The translations under genes and the position numbers were made by a program. 64,000 nt of DNA from DASXMT01 sp963755985 (GTDB taxonomy: Bacteria > Actinomycetota > Acidimicrobiia > Acidimicrobiales > RAAP-2): the NCBI GenBank assembly GCA_963755985.1, contig CAVWLO010000005.1, positions 124,001-188,000 of the forward strand. The letters run 5' to 3'. This document shows positions 15,781 to 25,325 of the stretch, piece by piece (the stretch's first letter is position 1; every line of letters starts with the position of its first letter). Under the pieces are notes generated by a model that saw only the letters and a program-made list of their open reading frames with translations, did no database searches and was not told where the DNA came from.

Positions 15781-16578
15781 TCACCCGCCTTTAAGGAATT
15801 CGATGGTCGCCGGGAACGCCGCTGGGTCCTGCACGAAGAACGCGTGGCCACCGCCGAATTGGCGGAATTCGGCATTCGGGATCCGTGCGGCGATGGCGGC
15901 GCCGTTGGCCGATGGGGCAATGCCGTCGAACTGACCCGACGCGACCAGGGTCGGGCAGCTGATGCGAGGCAGGCGCTCGTAGACGTCATGCCTGGCCCGA
16001 GCCTCCATCTGCAGCGCCTCCCCGCGGACGACCGGGTCGGGCCTACTTGCCGCTCGCCGATCCGTTGCCGCGGCCAGGAGGGCCCGGTCGGCGTCGTGGC
16101 CGGCCAGCCACTCGGAGGTGAAGCGCGTATCCAGGAGGGGGGCGAGGCGACATGCCCTATCGGCCGGATCCATGTCGGCCAGGGTGTGCAGCGGGTACGA
16201 CGAGCCCCCGGCTCCGCCCGACGACGTGCAGAGCAGGGCCAGCCGATCGATGGGCCCGGGAACGGTGACGGCGAGCTCCTGGGCGACCATCCCGCCGAAG
16301 CTGATTCCCAGCACCGAGAAGCGCTCCCAACCGAGGTGGTCGGTCAGGGCGACGGCGTCGGCCGCCAGGTCGGCCATGTCGTAGGGGGCACGGGGGAGGC
16401 TGGTACGACCCAGGCCCCGTTGGTCTGCCCCGACCACGTCGAAATGCTTGCCCAGTTCGGCCAGCAGGGGAGCGGCGTCGGCGAGCGTGGAGCCCGACCC
16501 GTTGCAAAACAACAGCCTCGGCCCTGATCCGGCCCGCTCGAAGTAGAAGTCAATGCCGCTGAGCTGCACCTTGGACAT
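15781..16578 (-). CDS. Alpha/beta hydrolase
   Basis: A 265-residue hydrolase. FCNGSGST near residue 25 provides the oxyanion region, GISFGGM near residue 93 the nucleophilic Ser, GQFDGIAP near 217 the acid Asp, and GGGHAFFVQDP near 245 the catalytic His. The family includes lactonases, enol-lactonases and C-C hydrolases of ring-cleavage pathways; the adjacent aromatic-type FAD monooxygenase makes a ring-opening or lactone-cleaving role attractive (inference). It lies 66 bases downstream of that gene on the same strand and is probably cotranscribed. Confidence 0.9.
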   Translation of the reverse strand: MSKVQLSGIDFYFERAGSGPRLLFCNGSGSTLADAAPLLAELGKHFDVVGADQRGLGRTSLPRAPYDMADLAADAVALTDHLGWERFSVLGISFGGMVAQELAVTVPGPIDRLALLCTSSGGAGGSSYPLHTLADMDPADRACRLAPLLDTRFTSEWLAGHDADRALLAAATDRRAASRPDPVVRGEALQMEARARHDVYERLPRISCPTLVASGQFDGIAPSANGAAIAARIPNAEFRQFGGGHAFFVQDPAAFPATIEFLKGG

Positions 16579-16644
16579 GTCAGATCGCTCCCTCTCCCTC
16601 GGCCGGCCTGTCGACGACCGACCAACCCGTACCCGACCCCCCGG

Positions 16645-18420
16645 TCACCCGCGCCGGCCCCCGACTTCTCGAAACGTCGACTCCAAGTGCCTGACCAGAC
16701 GTTCGGCCGACCCCGGCGTCTGCCGGAAGCCGAGGTAACCGTCGGGCCGGATGACGAAGACGGCCCTGCCCCGTGCCCGGTACTGCCGGGCGAAATCGCC
16801 GTCGGAGTCGTAGACCTGGGGCAAGCTCGTCTCGGCCGGGGCAAGTGGAGGAGGAGTAACGAGGTAGACATCCATCTGGCCATGAGCTGCCGCCGTGGCC
16901 CGGGCGGCAAGGTCCTCGAGCAGGTCCGGCCGGCCGGTCACCACTCCCTCGTCTGCGTAGAGGAGGGTGGTGTGGCGGCTTCGATCGAGCAAGGAGAACA
17001 GCCGGAAGGGAAAGGCCACCCCGTCGCGAGTCAGGCCACGGGCATCGGGGGCCCGACCACCGGGTGCAGGCACTTCGCCATCGGCGTTCCGGCCGATGAT
17101 CGGGCTTCCGGCATAGTCGATCAGCAGCTGCGCTTCACGGCGCAGCACCAGATCAGGGTCGGTGACCCCGGCACCGATTCCCTCACGAGCAGCGCGCACC
17201 GTTCGTCCGACCACCTCTTCGCCGACCGGCCGGCGCTCGGCGTCGTACGTGTCCAAGAGGCCCTCAGCCGACTGTCCGGTCACGGCGAGGGCAAGCTTCC
17301 AGGCCAGGTTGTGCGCGTCCTGGATGCCGGTATTCATGCCTTGGGCGCCGGTGGGCGGGTGGATGTGTGCCGCGTCGCCGGCCACGAATGCCCGACCGCC
17401 CCGGTAGGCGTTGACGATGCGGTGGCTGATCCGAAAGACCGATGACCACCGCAGGTTCGAGGCGCGAGCAGGCTCGGGGGCGAGCCGGTCCAGGACCGCC
17501 TGGATGTGGTGCAATTCCGGCTTCCGGCCGCCTTCGAATCCGTGGGCGATGCCATCCGAAGCTCCCGAGGCCCGGGCGGCATCGTCGACGGCCAGCTCGG
17601 GCGGCACGAGCATGGACATACGGTACCGGCCACGTCCGGGAAGGGGTATGCACACGAGGAGGTCGTCGGCGACGCCGTCGGCGAGGCGCTGGGCTCTGAC
17701 TGCGTAGCCTCGGGGCACGGTCCAGTCGACCTCGACGTCGCCGAGCATGTATTGCTCGTCGAAGGCGGATCCCTCGAAGGACAGGCCTAACGACCTTCGG
17801 ACCAGGCTGTGCGCCCCGTCCGCACCGACCAGGTACCGGGCGACAACCGTCTCCTCGTCCTGTTCACGGCACAGCTTCGCTCTGACGGCCGTCTCGTCCT
17901 GTTCGAAGGCGACGAGCCTCCAGCCGCGTTCCACCCGTGTGCGCAAGGCCTGGAGACGCTCGCCCAGGATCCGCTCGGTCTCGTACTGTGGCAGGCCGAC
18001 GAATCCGAACGGCACGTCGGCCGGCAACGAGAGCTCCATCCGGGAAACCTCGGCCCCGTTGACATAGGCGATCTGGCCTCGCAACTGCACGGCCGCGTCG
18101 AGGACCTGTCGCAGGACGCCCATGCCCTCGAATACCTCGAGCGTGCGCGGCTGAACCCCCACTGCCTTCGCGTACTTCGGCGGTTCGGGCAGCGGGTCGA
18201 CGATGCGACACCGGACGCCACGGCGGCGCAGCTCGATGGCGGCCGTCAGCCCGATCGGTCCGGCCCCTGCGATCAGGACGTCGGTGTCGTACCCGTTGGC
18301 GAAGTCCACAATTGCGCCATCATTGCCGCGCCCGGCGATGGCGGCGAATGGCCGGGGGAGCGGGATCTCCCGACCGGCAGGGCCACGGCGCCGGACGTCC
18401 GTTTCCCCTACCATCGCCAT
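16645..18420 (-). CDS. FAD-dependent aromatic/phenol-type monooxygenase
   Basis: A group A flavoprotein monooxygenase of about 591 residues from the ATG at 18420; a GTG near 18310 would fit the fold more closely, and the true start is uncertain. GAGPIGLTAAIELRRRG is the FAD-binding loop, VGADGAHSLVRRSLG the DG motif, and GDAAHIHPPTGAQGMNTGIQ the GD motif plus flavin-contact helix. The C-terminal 170 residues (from about AGSPIIGRNADG) form the thioredoxin-like domain of phenol- and pentachlorophenol-hydroxylase relatives. It would hydroxylate a phenolic or enolic ring with NAD(P)H and O2. Upstream of the alpha/beta hydrolase on the same strand. Confidence 0.9.
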   Translation of the reverse strand: MAMVGETDVRRRGPAGREIPLPRPFAAIAGRGNDGAIVDFANGYDTDVLIAGAGPIGLTAAIELRRRGVRCRIVDPLPEPPKYAKAVGVQPRTLEVFEGMGVLRQVLDAAVQLRGQIAYVNGAEVSRMELSLPADVPFGFVGLPQYETERILGERLQALRTRVERGWRLVAFEQDETAVRAKLCREQDEETVVARYLVGADGAHSLVRRSLGLSFEGSAFDEQYMLGDVEVDWTVPRGYAVRAQRLADGVADDLLVCIPLPGRGRYRMSMLVPPELAVDDAARASGASDGIAHGFEGGRKPELHHIQAVLDRLAPEPARASNLRWSSVFRISHRIVNAYRGGRAFVAGDAAHIHPPTGAQGMNTGIQDAHNLAWKLALAVTGQSAEGLLDTYDAERRPVGEEVVGRTVRAAREGIGAGVTDPDLVLRREAQLLIDYAGSPIIGRNADGEVPAPGGRAPDARGLTRDGVAFPFRLFSLLDRSRHTTLLYADEGVVTGRPDLLEDLAARATAAAHGQMDVYLVTPPPLAPAETSLPQVYDSDGDFARQYRARGRAVFVIRPDGYLGFRQTPGSAERLVRHLESTFREVGGRRG

Positions 18421-18565
18421 GGTGGCCACAGACGTTGGTGAACTACGAGTTGGCGTGGTCGGGTCCGGACCGTGGTCCGCTCTGGTCCGTGCCGCGATGA
18501 TCGCCGACCATCCCCGCATGACACTGGCCGGAATATGGGGACGCCGTGGTGGCCGGCAGGCTTAA
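18419..18565 (+). pseudogene. N-terminal fragment of a Gfo/Idh/MocA oxidoreductase
   Basis: The ATG at 18419 starts a 48-residue frame: LRVGVVGSGPWSALVRAAMI then ADHPRMTLAGIWGRR before a stop. This is the first Rossmann strand-loop-helix-strand of Gfo/Idh/MocA dehydrogenases (typically VGVVGxGPWA...HPGxELxGVWGR), which are normally 330 or more residues. Downstream DNA encodes a DUF202 protein on the other strand, so the remainder is missing rather than frame-shifted. A truncated remnant marking a rearrangement breakpoint near 18560. Confidence 0.55.
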
Positions 18566-18567
18566 AG

Positions 18568-18917
18568 CTAGAGGAGCGCGATCACGGTCAGGATCACCAG
18601 TGCCGAGATGTATACGGTGACGCCAACAATCACCCATTCCGACACGGCAGAGAAGCCTTGGCGGGCCAATGCCTGCCCGCGGATGGAGCGCCGATGACGA
18701 AGAACAAGGACAACACCCCGTAGCCGGCAGCGAGGGCCAAGAACCGCGGTCTCGGGAGGTTACCCAACCGAAGCAGGAGCCCTCCGATGGCCAGTGCCGC
18801 CGCCGCCGCGATGCCCGTCCGCCACCACGCCAACAGCGTTCGCTCTTGGGCGAACTGGGTAGGGCGGGGCGCCGCACCGAACGGTGGCTCTGGTTCTGAC
18901 GGTTCATCTCCAGACAT
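18568..18917 (-). CDS. DUF202 (YidH-like) membrane protein, one-base frameshift
   Basis: With one base restored near 18690 the gene encodes about 116 residues. FAQERTLLAWWRTGIA is the DUF202 signature; three transmembrane segments follow: AAAALAIGGLLLRL, FLALAAGYGVLSLFFVIG, and in the second frame VIVGVTVYISALVILTVIAL. The loop RSIRGQALARQGFSAVSEW joins them. DUF202 proteins are small inner-membrane proteins of unknown function. Without the correction translation ends after the second helix. It does not obviously belong to the catabolic theme and abuts the Gfo/Idh/MocA remnant. Confidence 0.75.
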
Positions 18918-19080
18918 GGTTGCTCTCATCTGACGTCTGGCCGCCCGACCTACCCACCCATCCACCTGACGCGATGGCCCCCAAACCGTCCGAACGACGC
19001 GAGCCGGGTCAGACCGGTGAAAGCGAACGTACCAGCGACCCCGGATGACCGGCATCACCCTCAGCGGGTGAGATCGCGGG

Positions 19081-20082
19081 CTAACGAGCGGCTGATACGG
19101 CTTCGGCCGCGGTACGCAGGTAGGACCAGGCGCGCTCAGGAGGTAGTCCGCCACAGAGGGGCTCGAGGGAGAGCACCGTGCCCGCCGAGACGAGCTCGGC
19201 CGCCTCGTCTCGGGCGTAGATCCGATAGCCGCCCTTCTCCGCCCGGAGCTCGTCAACCGTCTCCGCTTCGGAGAGCGATGCGATGCCCACCTTGCCGGCG
19301 ACGCGGTTCCATTCCCGGTACAGACGGATCTCTTGCAGCATCCGGGGGCCCAGCTCGGACCAGGCCGCATCCGGGTCCTCGGCCACGAACACCGTGGTGG
19401 CCGTATCGGTCGGCGCCAATTGGCAACCGACCGGATCGATGCCGACCCGGCGCGCCTCCTCCTCGTAGGCGGTCCGCAGGTCCTCGTGCCCCGATTCGGC
19501 CAGGAAGAGGAACCCGTGGCGCGCCGCGCGCCGGGCGGCCGCCTTGGAATGTCCCCCGTAGGCGAGTGGGGGACCGCCCTCGGTCGCAGGGCCTGGCGTG
19601 ACCTGGATGGTGCCGCGTGGCAAGTAGGAGAACGGCTGTCCTGTCCAGGCTCGCTTGAGTGTGGCCAGGAGGTCCTCCATCTGTGCCCCACGGCTCTCGG
19701 GGTCCACCCCGAACAGCCGGTACTCCTCGTCCCGGTAGCCCAACCCGACGACGCAGAGCACCCGGCCGGCGCTCACGTGGTCGATGACGGCGAGATCTTC
19801 GGCCAGCCGCACCGGGTCGTAGAGCAATCCCAGGAGGGCCGCCACCACGATCGGGGTGGACGTGGTCCTGGCGGCCATGGCCGAAGCCAGGATGAGGGGT
19901 GAGGGTATGTAGCCATCCGGTGAACCGTGGTGCTCGGAGATGACTGCGGCAACGTTTCCGTGATCCTCGCCCCAGGCCACCATGTCGACGGCCGCTTTGT
20001 ACAGCGCGGAACGAGCGGCTGACTCCTCAGAGCGGGACCGTCCTTCGTCCGGGCACCGCATGGAGAATCGAAGTTGGTACAT
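19081..20082 (-). CDS. Luciferase-like (LLM) flavin-dependent oxidoreductase
   Basis: A 333-residue bacterial-luciferase-like TIM barrel using F420 or FMN. MYQLRFSMRCPDEG starts the fold; AAVISEHHGSPDGYIPSPL contains the usual EHH segment; LYDPVRLAEDLAVIDHVSAG and VVGLGYRDEEYRLFGVD are conserved LLM blocks. In actinobacterial degradation clusters such enzymes act as Baeyer-Villiger-like or alkane/ketone monooxygenases, or as F420 dehydrogenases; sequence alone does not choose. ATG 20082 follows AAGGAG. It lies downstream of the acyl-CoA synthetase on the same strand after a 92-base gap. Confidence 0.9.
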   Translation of the reverse strand: MYQLRFSMRCPDEGRSRSEESAARSALYKAAVDMVAWGEDHGNVAAVISEHHGSPDGYIPSPLILASAMAARTTSTPIVVAALLGLLYDPVRLAEDLAVIDHVSAGRVLCVVGLGYRDEEYRLFGVDPESRGAQMEDLLATLKRAWTGQPFSYLPRGTIQVTPGPATEGGPPLAYGGHSKAAARRAARHGFLFLAESGHEDLRTAYEEEARRVGIDPVGCQLAPTDTATTVFVAEDPDAAWSELGPRMLQEIRLYREWNRVAGKVGIASLSEAETVDELRAEKGGYRIYARDEAAELVSAGTVLSLEPLCGGLPPERAWSYLRTAAEAVSAAR

Positions 20083-20174
20083 CAGCGCTCCTTGGACCGG
20101 TCGACGATCACGAACCGACGTGTGATCGACCCGGAGCATGTCATAAAGGGCAGAGGCCCCGCTCAATCCCCAAC

Positions 20175-21726
20175 TCAGGAAAAAAGCCGCTCCACGTCTG
20201 ATCGGATGACCTTGCCCATCGCGTTCCGGGCCAGCGGCGCCAAGCGCCACTGCTCGGGTACCTTGTACCGGGCCAGGTTCTCGAGGCAGTGGGCCCTGAG
20301 AACCTCGACGGTCACACCTGATCCCGGTGCCACCTCGATTGCGGCCGCCACCCGCTGGCCAAGGCGCTCGTCAGGCGTCCCGATCACGGCCGCGCCGCAG
20401 ACGCCCTCGACCTCGCTCAGCACCCGTTCGACCTCGGCGGGGTAGACGTTCGCTCCTCCTCGCAGGATCAGCGCATGGCGGCGATCCCTGACGATCAGAT
20501 TTCCTTCCTCGTCGAGCTCGCCCACGTCGCCGGTATGGAGGACGCCGTTCCGCAGGGTCTCGGCCGTGTCTGACGCGTGGCCCCGGTATCCCAACATGGG
20601 ACGGTAGAGCCCAGCCCACGGTCCATCGGGTCGGCCGCGGACGGTGATCTCCCCGACGTGATGAGAAGGCAGCACCACGCCCCCGTCGTCGCGGATCTCG
20701 ACGATCAGCTGAGGCAACACCCGTCCACTCGAGCCGGCCACCATCGGACCACCGAGCGGTTCGATGGTGACGATCGTCGGGACCTCGGTCATCCCGTAGG
20801 TCGCGTGCACACGGTGCCCGAAGCGGCCTTCGAAGGATCGCCGCACGGTCGGGGTGAGGTGGGTGCCGCCCGTCCACACATCACGCAGGCTGGCCAGGTC
20901 GTCCACGTCAACCTCGGATGATGTGGCCAGGCCATGCAACATGGTCGGGACCCCGAACCAGGAAATTGACGCGCTCTTCTCGGATCCAGGCGGCGAGCCC
21001 GACCGGGTCCACCCGGTCCATGACGACCTGGGTGCCGCCTGCTTGCGCGGTGAGGAGCGTGCTCGTCACCTGGAGGTTGAGGATGGTCAGCGAGGCGCAG
21101 TCCCCGCGTCGGAGGTCGGGGCCGTATCGTCGCGCTGCCACCAGTGATGCGCCCGGGAGCAGCAGGTTGCGGTGGGAATGGGCGACCCCCTTCGGTCGTC
21201 CTGTGGTCCCGCTCGTGTAGGCGAGCCCGGCGACGTCGTCGAGGCTGCAGATGGGGCGGGGGTAGGCCGGCGAGCGACCCGTGTCTCGGGCCAGCCAGGG
21301 GCCCGGGCTCTCCGGTGAGCTCCGAAGCACCGGGATATCGACGACCGCCGGCAGAGCCTGGGCATTGGCGTGATCGGTGACGAGAAATTTCGCACCCGAG
21401 TCGTCCAGGATGAACGACTTCTCCGGAGGTGCGAGGTTGGCGTTGAGGCCCACGAAGACGGCGCCGAGGCGGATGATGGCATGGAACAAGACGACGATCT
21501 CGGTCGAATTGGGCAAGCTGACGCCGACCGTGTCCCCCCGGCGCACGCCGAGGCCAAAGAAGACGGACGCGGCTCGGTCGATGGCCGAGTCCAGTTGCCC
21601 GTAGGTCATCCTCCGGTCAGAACCGACCACCGCCTCCTGGTCGGCATCCCGGGCCATGGGTCGCTCGAGGACATCGCCCACCTGGCGGGGCAATCGAGTG
21701 CTGCCGCCATCGCCGGATCTCACCAT
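20175..21726 (-). CDS. AMP-forming acyl-CoA synthetase, one-base frameshift
   Basis: Deleting one base near 20958-20959 joins two frames into a 516-residue ANL-superfamily ligase. The first frame has LAYTSGTTGRPKGVAHSHRN (ATP-binding loop, near residue 165) and ends at EERVNFL; the second continues FGVPTMLHGLATSSEVD, ATYGMTEVP, HTGDVGELDEEG and finally RNAMGKVIRSD with the catalytic Lys. It would adenylate a carboxylic acid and transfer it to CoA. As written, the product would stop after about 270 residues with no C-terminal domain. One of three AMP-forming ligases in the window; the substrate is unknown. Confidence 0.88.
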
Positions 21727-21903
21727 GGGCGGCTGACCGGATGGGGCGTGAGCAGTTCGATGTGTCGATATTAGAACGTAACTTTCCGTATTGGAGAGGA
21801 AGGGAGGACCTCGGCTGCAGGTCCGGCCCGGCTCTCGTCAGACGATAACGTGTCGCCGTTCGCGCAGGAGAACATATGAACCCGGCTATCTGGGGGGGCG
21901 TCG

Positions 21904-22719
21904 ATGACGAGGGACGAGCCACTGACCGGAGTGGGCTCCGAGCATCCGTCCGTCGTCGTGAGCGGAGGAAGCCGGGGTATGGGGCTTGCCGTAGCCGAAC
22001 GCTTTGCCGGACAAGGGGGCCGCATAGCCATCGTGGGACGATCGGCCGAAGCCCTCGAGCATGCGGATGACCGGCTCCGCTGGGCCGGGGCGACCGATGT
22101 GCTGGCTCTCGTCGCCGATGTTACCGACGAAGGCTCGGTGGCAGCGGCGTTTGGGGCGGTGGCCAGTGCGTGGCCAGAGGTCAATGTGCTGGTCAATGCC
22201 GTCGGGCCCTCCGGCGTGGGTCACTTCGACGATATCGACGACGGGGTGTGGCAAGCGGCGTTCGACGAGGGGGTCATGAGCGCGGTGCACTGCATCCGTT
22301 ACTGCCTTCCCCTTCTCCGGGCGGCATCATGGGCACGCATCGTCAACCTGACCGCCCTCTCGACCAAGCACCAGAGCTCCGGACTGATCGCCTACACGGC
22401 GGCGAAGGCTGCGCTGGCCAGCGTCACCAAGAACCTTGCCCGGACCCTCGCCCCCGAGGGCATCCTGGTCAATGCGGTGGCCCCCGGTGCCGTCCTCACT
22501 GACCCTATTCGCGGCGTGGTGGCGAGCATCGGTGGTGATCCGGATGATCCCGAGGACGCCTATCGAGTGATGGCTGACCAATATGGCTCTTCCGTCGATT
22601 TGCAGCGAGTCGGACTGCCTCACGAGATCGCCGAAGTCGTGGTGTTCTGCGCATCACACCAGAACACCTACATGACCGGTGCCAACGTGAACGTGGACGG
22701 TGGTTCTGATTTTTATTGA
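21904..22719 (+). CDS. SDR-family oxidoreductase
   Basis: A 271-residue SDR. VVSGGSRGMGLAV near residue 18 is the cofactor loop, with Arg after the second strand (IVGRSAEALE) suggesting NADP(H). NAVGPSG replaces NNAG, NLTALSTKHQ carries the catalytic Ser, and YTAAK the Tyr/Lys pair. TGANVNVDGG ends the fold. It starts 178 bases from the divergent acyl-CoA synthetase and precedes the DapA-like gene by 105 bases, so it may head a plus-strand unit running through the amidohydrolase and cupin. Substrate unknown. Confidence 0.9.
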   Translation: MTRDEPLTGVGSEHPSVVVSGGSRGMGLAVAERFAGQGGRIAIVGRSAEALEHADDRLRWAGATDVLALVADVTDEGSVAAAFGAVASAWPEVNVLVNAVGPSGVGHFDDIDDGVWQAAFDEGVMSAVHCIRYCLPLLRAASWARIVNLTALSTKHQSSGLIAYTAAKAALASVTKNLARTLAPEGILVNAVAPGAVLTDPIRGVVASIGGDPDDPEDAYRVMADQYGSSVDLQRVGLPHEIAEVVVFCASHQNTYMTGANVNVDGGSDFY

Positions 22720-22824
22720 CCCGGGAGTGGCTGTCGCACTCGACCCCGTGTACCTTGACTTTTGCTGGGTGAGAAGCATATTCTACGCCCTGAAACACAT
22801 GCAGTTGCGCCGGACGGGAGGGAC

Positions 22825-23832
22825 ATGGCTCGTGCATCGGAGGCCCGTGAGTGGGCGCCGGGAGCCCTTCGGGGACTGGTGGACTCGCTGTATACCCCGT
22901 TCAGCGGTCCCGGCGGCGAGCACGTAGACGAGGGTGCTCTGCGCAACCTGGTGACTCACTGCCTCGGCGCCCTCGACCACGACGGGATCTGGGTCGGAGG
23001 GCTGTGTGGCGAAGCGTGGGCGCTGAGCACTGAGGAACGAAAGCGCCTCCTCGAGGTGGCCGTGGCCCAAGCTCGGGCGATCAAGCCGGACGCCCTGATC
23101 GAAGCCTGTCCTGCCAGCACAAACGTCCTCGAGACGGTTGAGCTGACCCGGCATGCCGCGGCGACGGGAGCGGACATCTGCTTTCTCATTCCGCCCTACT
23201 TCGAAGCCAGCGGGTACGAGTCCATGCGCGAGCTGCTGTCCTACGTGGCGGCGCGGACGGATATGGCCCTGGGCCTGTTCAACACGCCGGCCGCAAAGTG
23301 GGCGCTGACCCCTGATGAGTGCGCTCGCTTGGCCGATGAGTTCCCCGCGGTGTGTGCGGTGAAGAGTGGTCTGTTCCGCCCGTCGCACTCGGCCGCCCTC
23401 CACCGGATCGCTCCCGAGCTCGTGATCTGGGAGTGCGACATGTTGGCCTACCGGGGCGGGTTCCTTCGTCGCGGGATCACGGCGGCCGGGATCCTGGGTG
23501 GTACGGCGTACCTCTACGAGACGCCGAGCAACAAGCTCTATAGCGAGCAATGGGAACTACTGGTTTCCGACAAGCTGTCCGAAGCGATCGACCACTGGTA
23601 CGACTCCGGTCTCGACGACCTGACCACCAGCCTCCATCGGGCATTCGGGGCATCGAACGTCGATGCTCCTTACATCCATTGGGGATCGGCGTTCAAGGCC
23701 GCCGCTTCCGAACTGGGTCTCCCGGTGGGCGACTACCCCCGGTCACGGCCACCCCAGCCGGCGCTGCCTGAGGCGATGCGGGTCTTGGTCCATGAGGCCT
23801 ATCGGCAGTCGGGCCTCCTCGGATCCAGCTGA
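22825..23832 (+). CDS. DapA/DHDPS-superfamily aldolase or lyase
   Basis: A 335-residue class I aldolase barrel. SLYTPFSGPGGEHVDEGALR is the usual first strand; WVGGLCGEAWALSTEER replaces GTTGE(F/S)xxLTxEER; FLIPPYFEASG holds the Tyr that acts in proton transfer; and AVKSGLF near residue 180 holds the Schiff-base Lys. The family makes or breaks C-C bonds next to a keto acid. Given the context, a retro-aldol hydratase-aldolase in ring or side-chain breakdown is more likely than lysine biosynthesis (inference). ATG 22825 is preceded by GGGAGGG; the in-frame start at 22762 lacks a ribosome site. Confidence 0.87.
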   Translation: MARASEAREWAPGALRGLVDSLYTPFSGPGGEHVDEGALRNLVTHCLGALDHDGIWVGGLCGEAWALSTEERKRLLEVAVAQARAIKPDALIEACPASTNVLETVELTRHAAATGADICFLIPPYFEASGYESMRELLSYVAARTDMALGLFNTPAAKWALTPDECARLADEFPAVCAVKSGLFRPSHSAALHRIAPELVIWECDMLAYRGGFLRRGITAAGILGGTAYLYETPSNKLYSEQWELLVSDKLSEAIDHWYDSGLDDLTTSLHRAFGASNVDAPYIHWGSAFKAAASELGLPVGDYPRSRPPQPALPEAMRVLVHEAYRQSGLLGSS

Positions 23833-23952
23833 ATCGGGTGGGTCGCCGGTAGTAGGGTCCGGTAACCGCATGCGGGCGGGTGGCTCCTCCGCGCTGCCGT
23901 TGATCGGGACGCCGCCCCGGCAACATCCGCATCCGAAAACGGGGAGGCCACC

Positions 23953-25209
23953 ATGGAGACATCAGAGTTGATCTTGGTCAGCATCGATGACCACGTGATC
24001 GAGCCACGAGAGATGTTTGACGCCCACGTGCCCGAGAAGTACCGGGATCGGGCGCCGAGGAGTGTGACCGACGGGGACGGCATCGAGAAGTGGTGGTTCG
24101 AAGGCGTGGCCAGCGGCTCGGGAAGCCTGAATGCCGTGGTCGGGTGGCCCAAGGAAGAGTGGGGAATGGACCCGACCACCTACTCGGAGATGCGGCCCGG
24201 TGCCTACGACGTGCACGAGCGGGTACGAGACATGAACCGGAATGGGATCCTGGCGTCGATGTGCTTCCCCTCCTTTGTGGGGTTCAGCGGGCGCTTCTTT
24301 CAAGAAGCGGCCGACCACGACCTGGCCCTGATCATGACCCAGGCCTACAACGACTGGCACATCGACGAGTGGGCCGCTTCGTACCCAGGTCGGTTCATCC
24401 CATTGGCCATCCCGCCCATCTGGGACCCTGAGCAGTTGGCGGCCGAGGTCCGGCGGGTGGCCAAGAAGGGGTGCCGGGCCATGACAATGCCTGAACTACC
24501 ACATATCCAAGGCCTTCCCAGCTATCACGACAAGGATTACTGGGACCCCTTCTTCCGGGCGGCATCAGAGGAGCAGGTCGTGATGTGCCTGCACATCGGG
24601 CAAGGCTTCGGCGCCATCAACTCCGCACCCGACGCGCCGATCGACAACCTCATCATCTTGAGCACTCAGGTATCGACTTTGGCCGCCCAGGATCTGCTCT
24701 GGGGCCCCGCTTTCCGCGACTACCCGGACCTCAAGGTGGCGTGGTCCGAGGCCGGAATCGGGTGGATCCCCTTCTACCTCGACCGCTGTGACCGGCATTA
24801 CAACAATCAACGATGGCTCGGCCATGACTTCAAGGGCAAACTACCGAGCGACATCTTCCGAGAGCACTCACTGGCCTGCTATGTGACCGACCCGTCGGCG
24901 TTGAAGATCCGCGAGGACATCGGAGTGGAGATCATCGCCTGGGAGTGTGACTATCCGCACTCGGATTCGATCTTCCCCGATGCGCCCGAGTTCGTCCTGG
25001 CCGAACTGGGCGGTGCCGGTGCCTCCGACGCCGAGATAGACATGATCACCTGGCAGAACTCGTGCCGCTTCTTTGGATGGGACCCGTTTGCCCACGTGCC
25101 GCGGGCCAGCGCCACCGTGGATGCGGTGCGCGCCCTCTCGCCCGACGTCGATACCACCATCCGGTCCAAGTACGAGTGGCGCCAACGCTACGAGAAGGCG
25201 ACGGCCTAA
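23953..25209 (+). CDS. PF04909-type amidohydrolase (second of three)
   Basis: A 418-residue amidohydrolase-2 protein. VSIDDHVIEPREMFD is the canonical N-terminal motif, MCLHIGQGFG supplies the central His, WSEAGIGWIPFYLDR the sixth-strand region, and WECDYPHSDSIFPDA the last-strand Asp motif. The C-terminal 60 residues form an extra tail. It sits between a DapA-like aldolase and a cupin on the same strand. The architecture matches the proteins at 6510 and 44663, so three paralogues with different neighbours exist in 40 kb, implying distinct hydrolytic or decarboxylating steps (inference). Confidence 0.9.
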   Translation: METSELILVSIDDHVIEPREMFDAHVPEKYRDRAPRSVTDGDGIEKWWFEGVASGSGSLNAVVGWPKEEWGMDPTTYSEMRPGAYDVHERVRDMNRNGILASMCFPSFVGFSGRFFQEAADHDLALIMTQAYNDWHIDEWAASYPGRFIPLAIPPIWDPEQLAAEVRRVAKKGCRAMTMPELPHIQGLPSYHDKDYWDPFFRAASEEQVVMCLHIGQGFGAINSAPDAPIDNLIILSTQVSTLAAQDLLWGPAFRDYPDLKVAWSEAGIGWIPFYLDRCDRHYNNQRWLGHDFKGKLPSDIFREHSLACYVTDPSALKIREDIGVEIIAWECDYPHSDSIFPDAPEFVLAELGGAGASDAEIDMITWQNSCRFFGWDPFAHVPRASATVDAVRALSPDVDTTIRSKYEWRQRYEKATA

Positions 25210-25325
25210 CCCGAGAACCGCGGGCAATCGGGCGAGGGTCTGGCTACCATCGGTTGCGTCGGCAAGGTCGGTCGAACGCAAGCCCGGCCGACGAGGGCGA
25301 CGGAGGGAAACAGAGGGAAGAGGCC

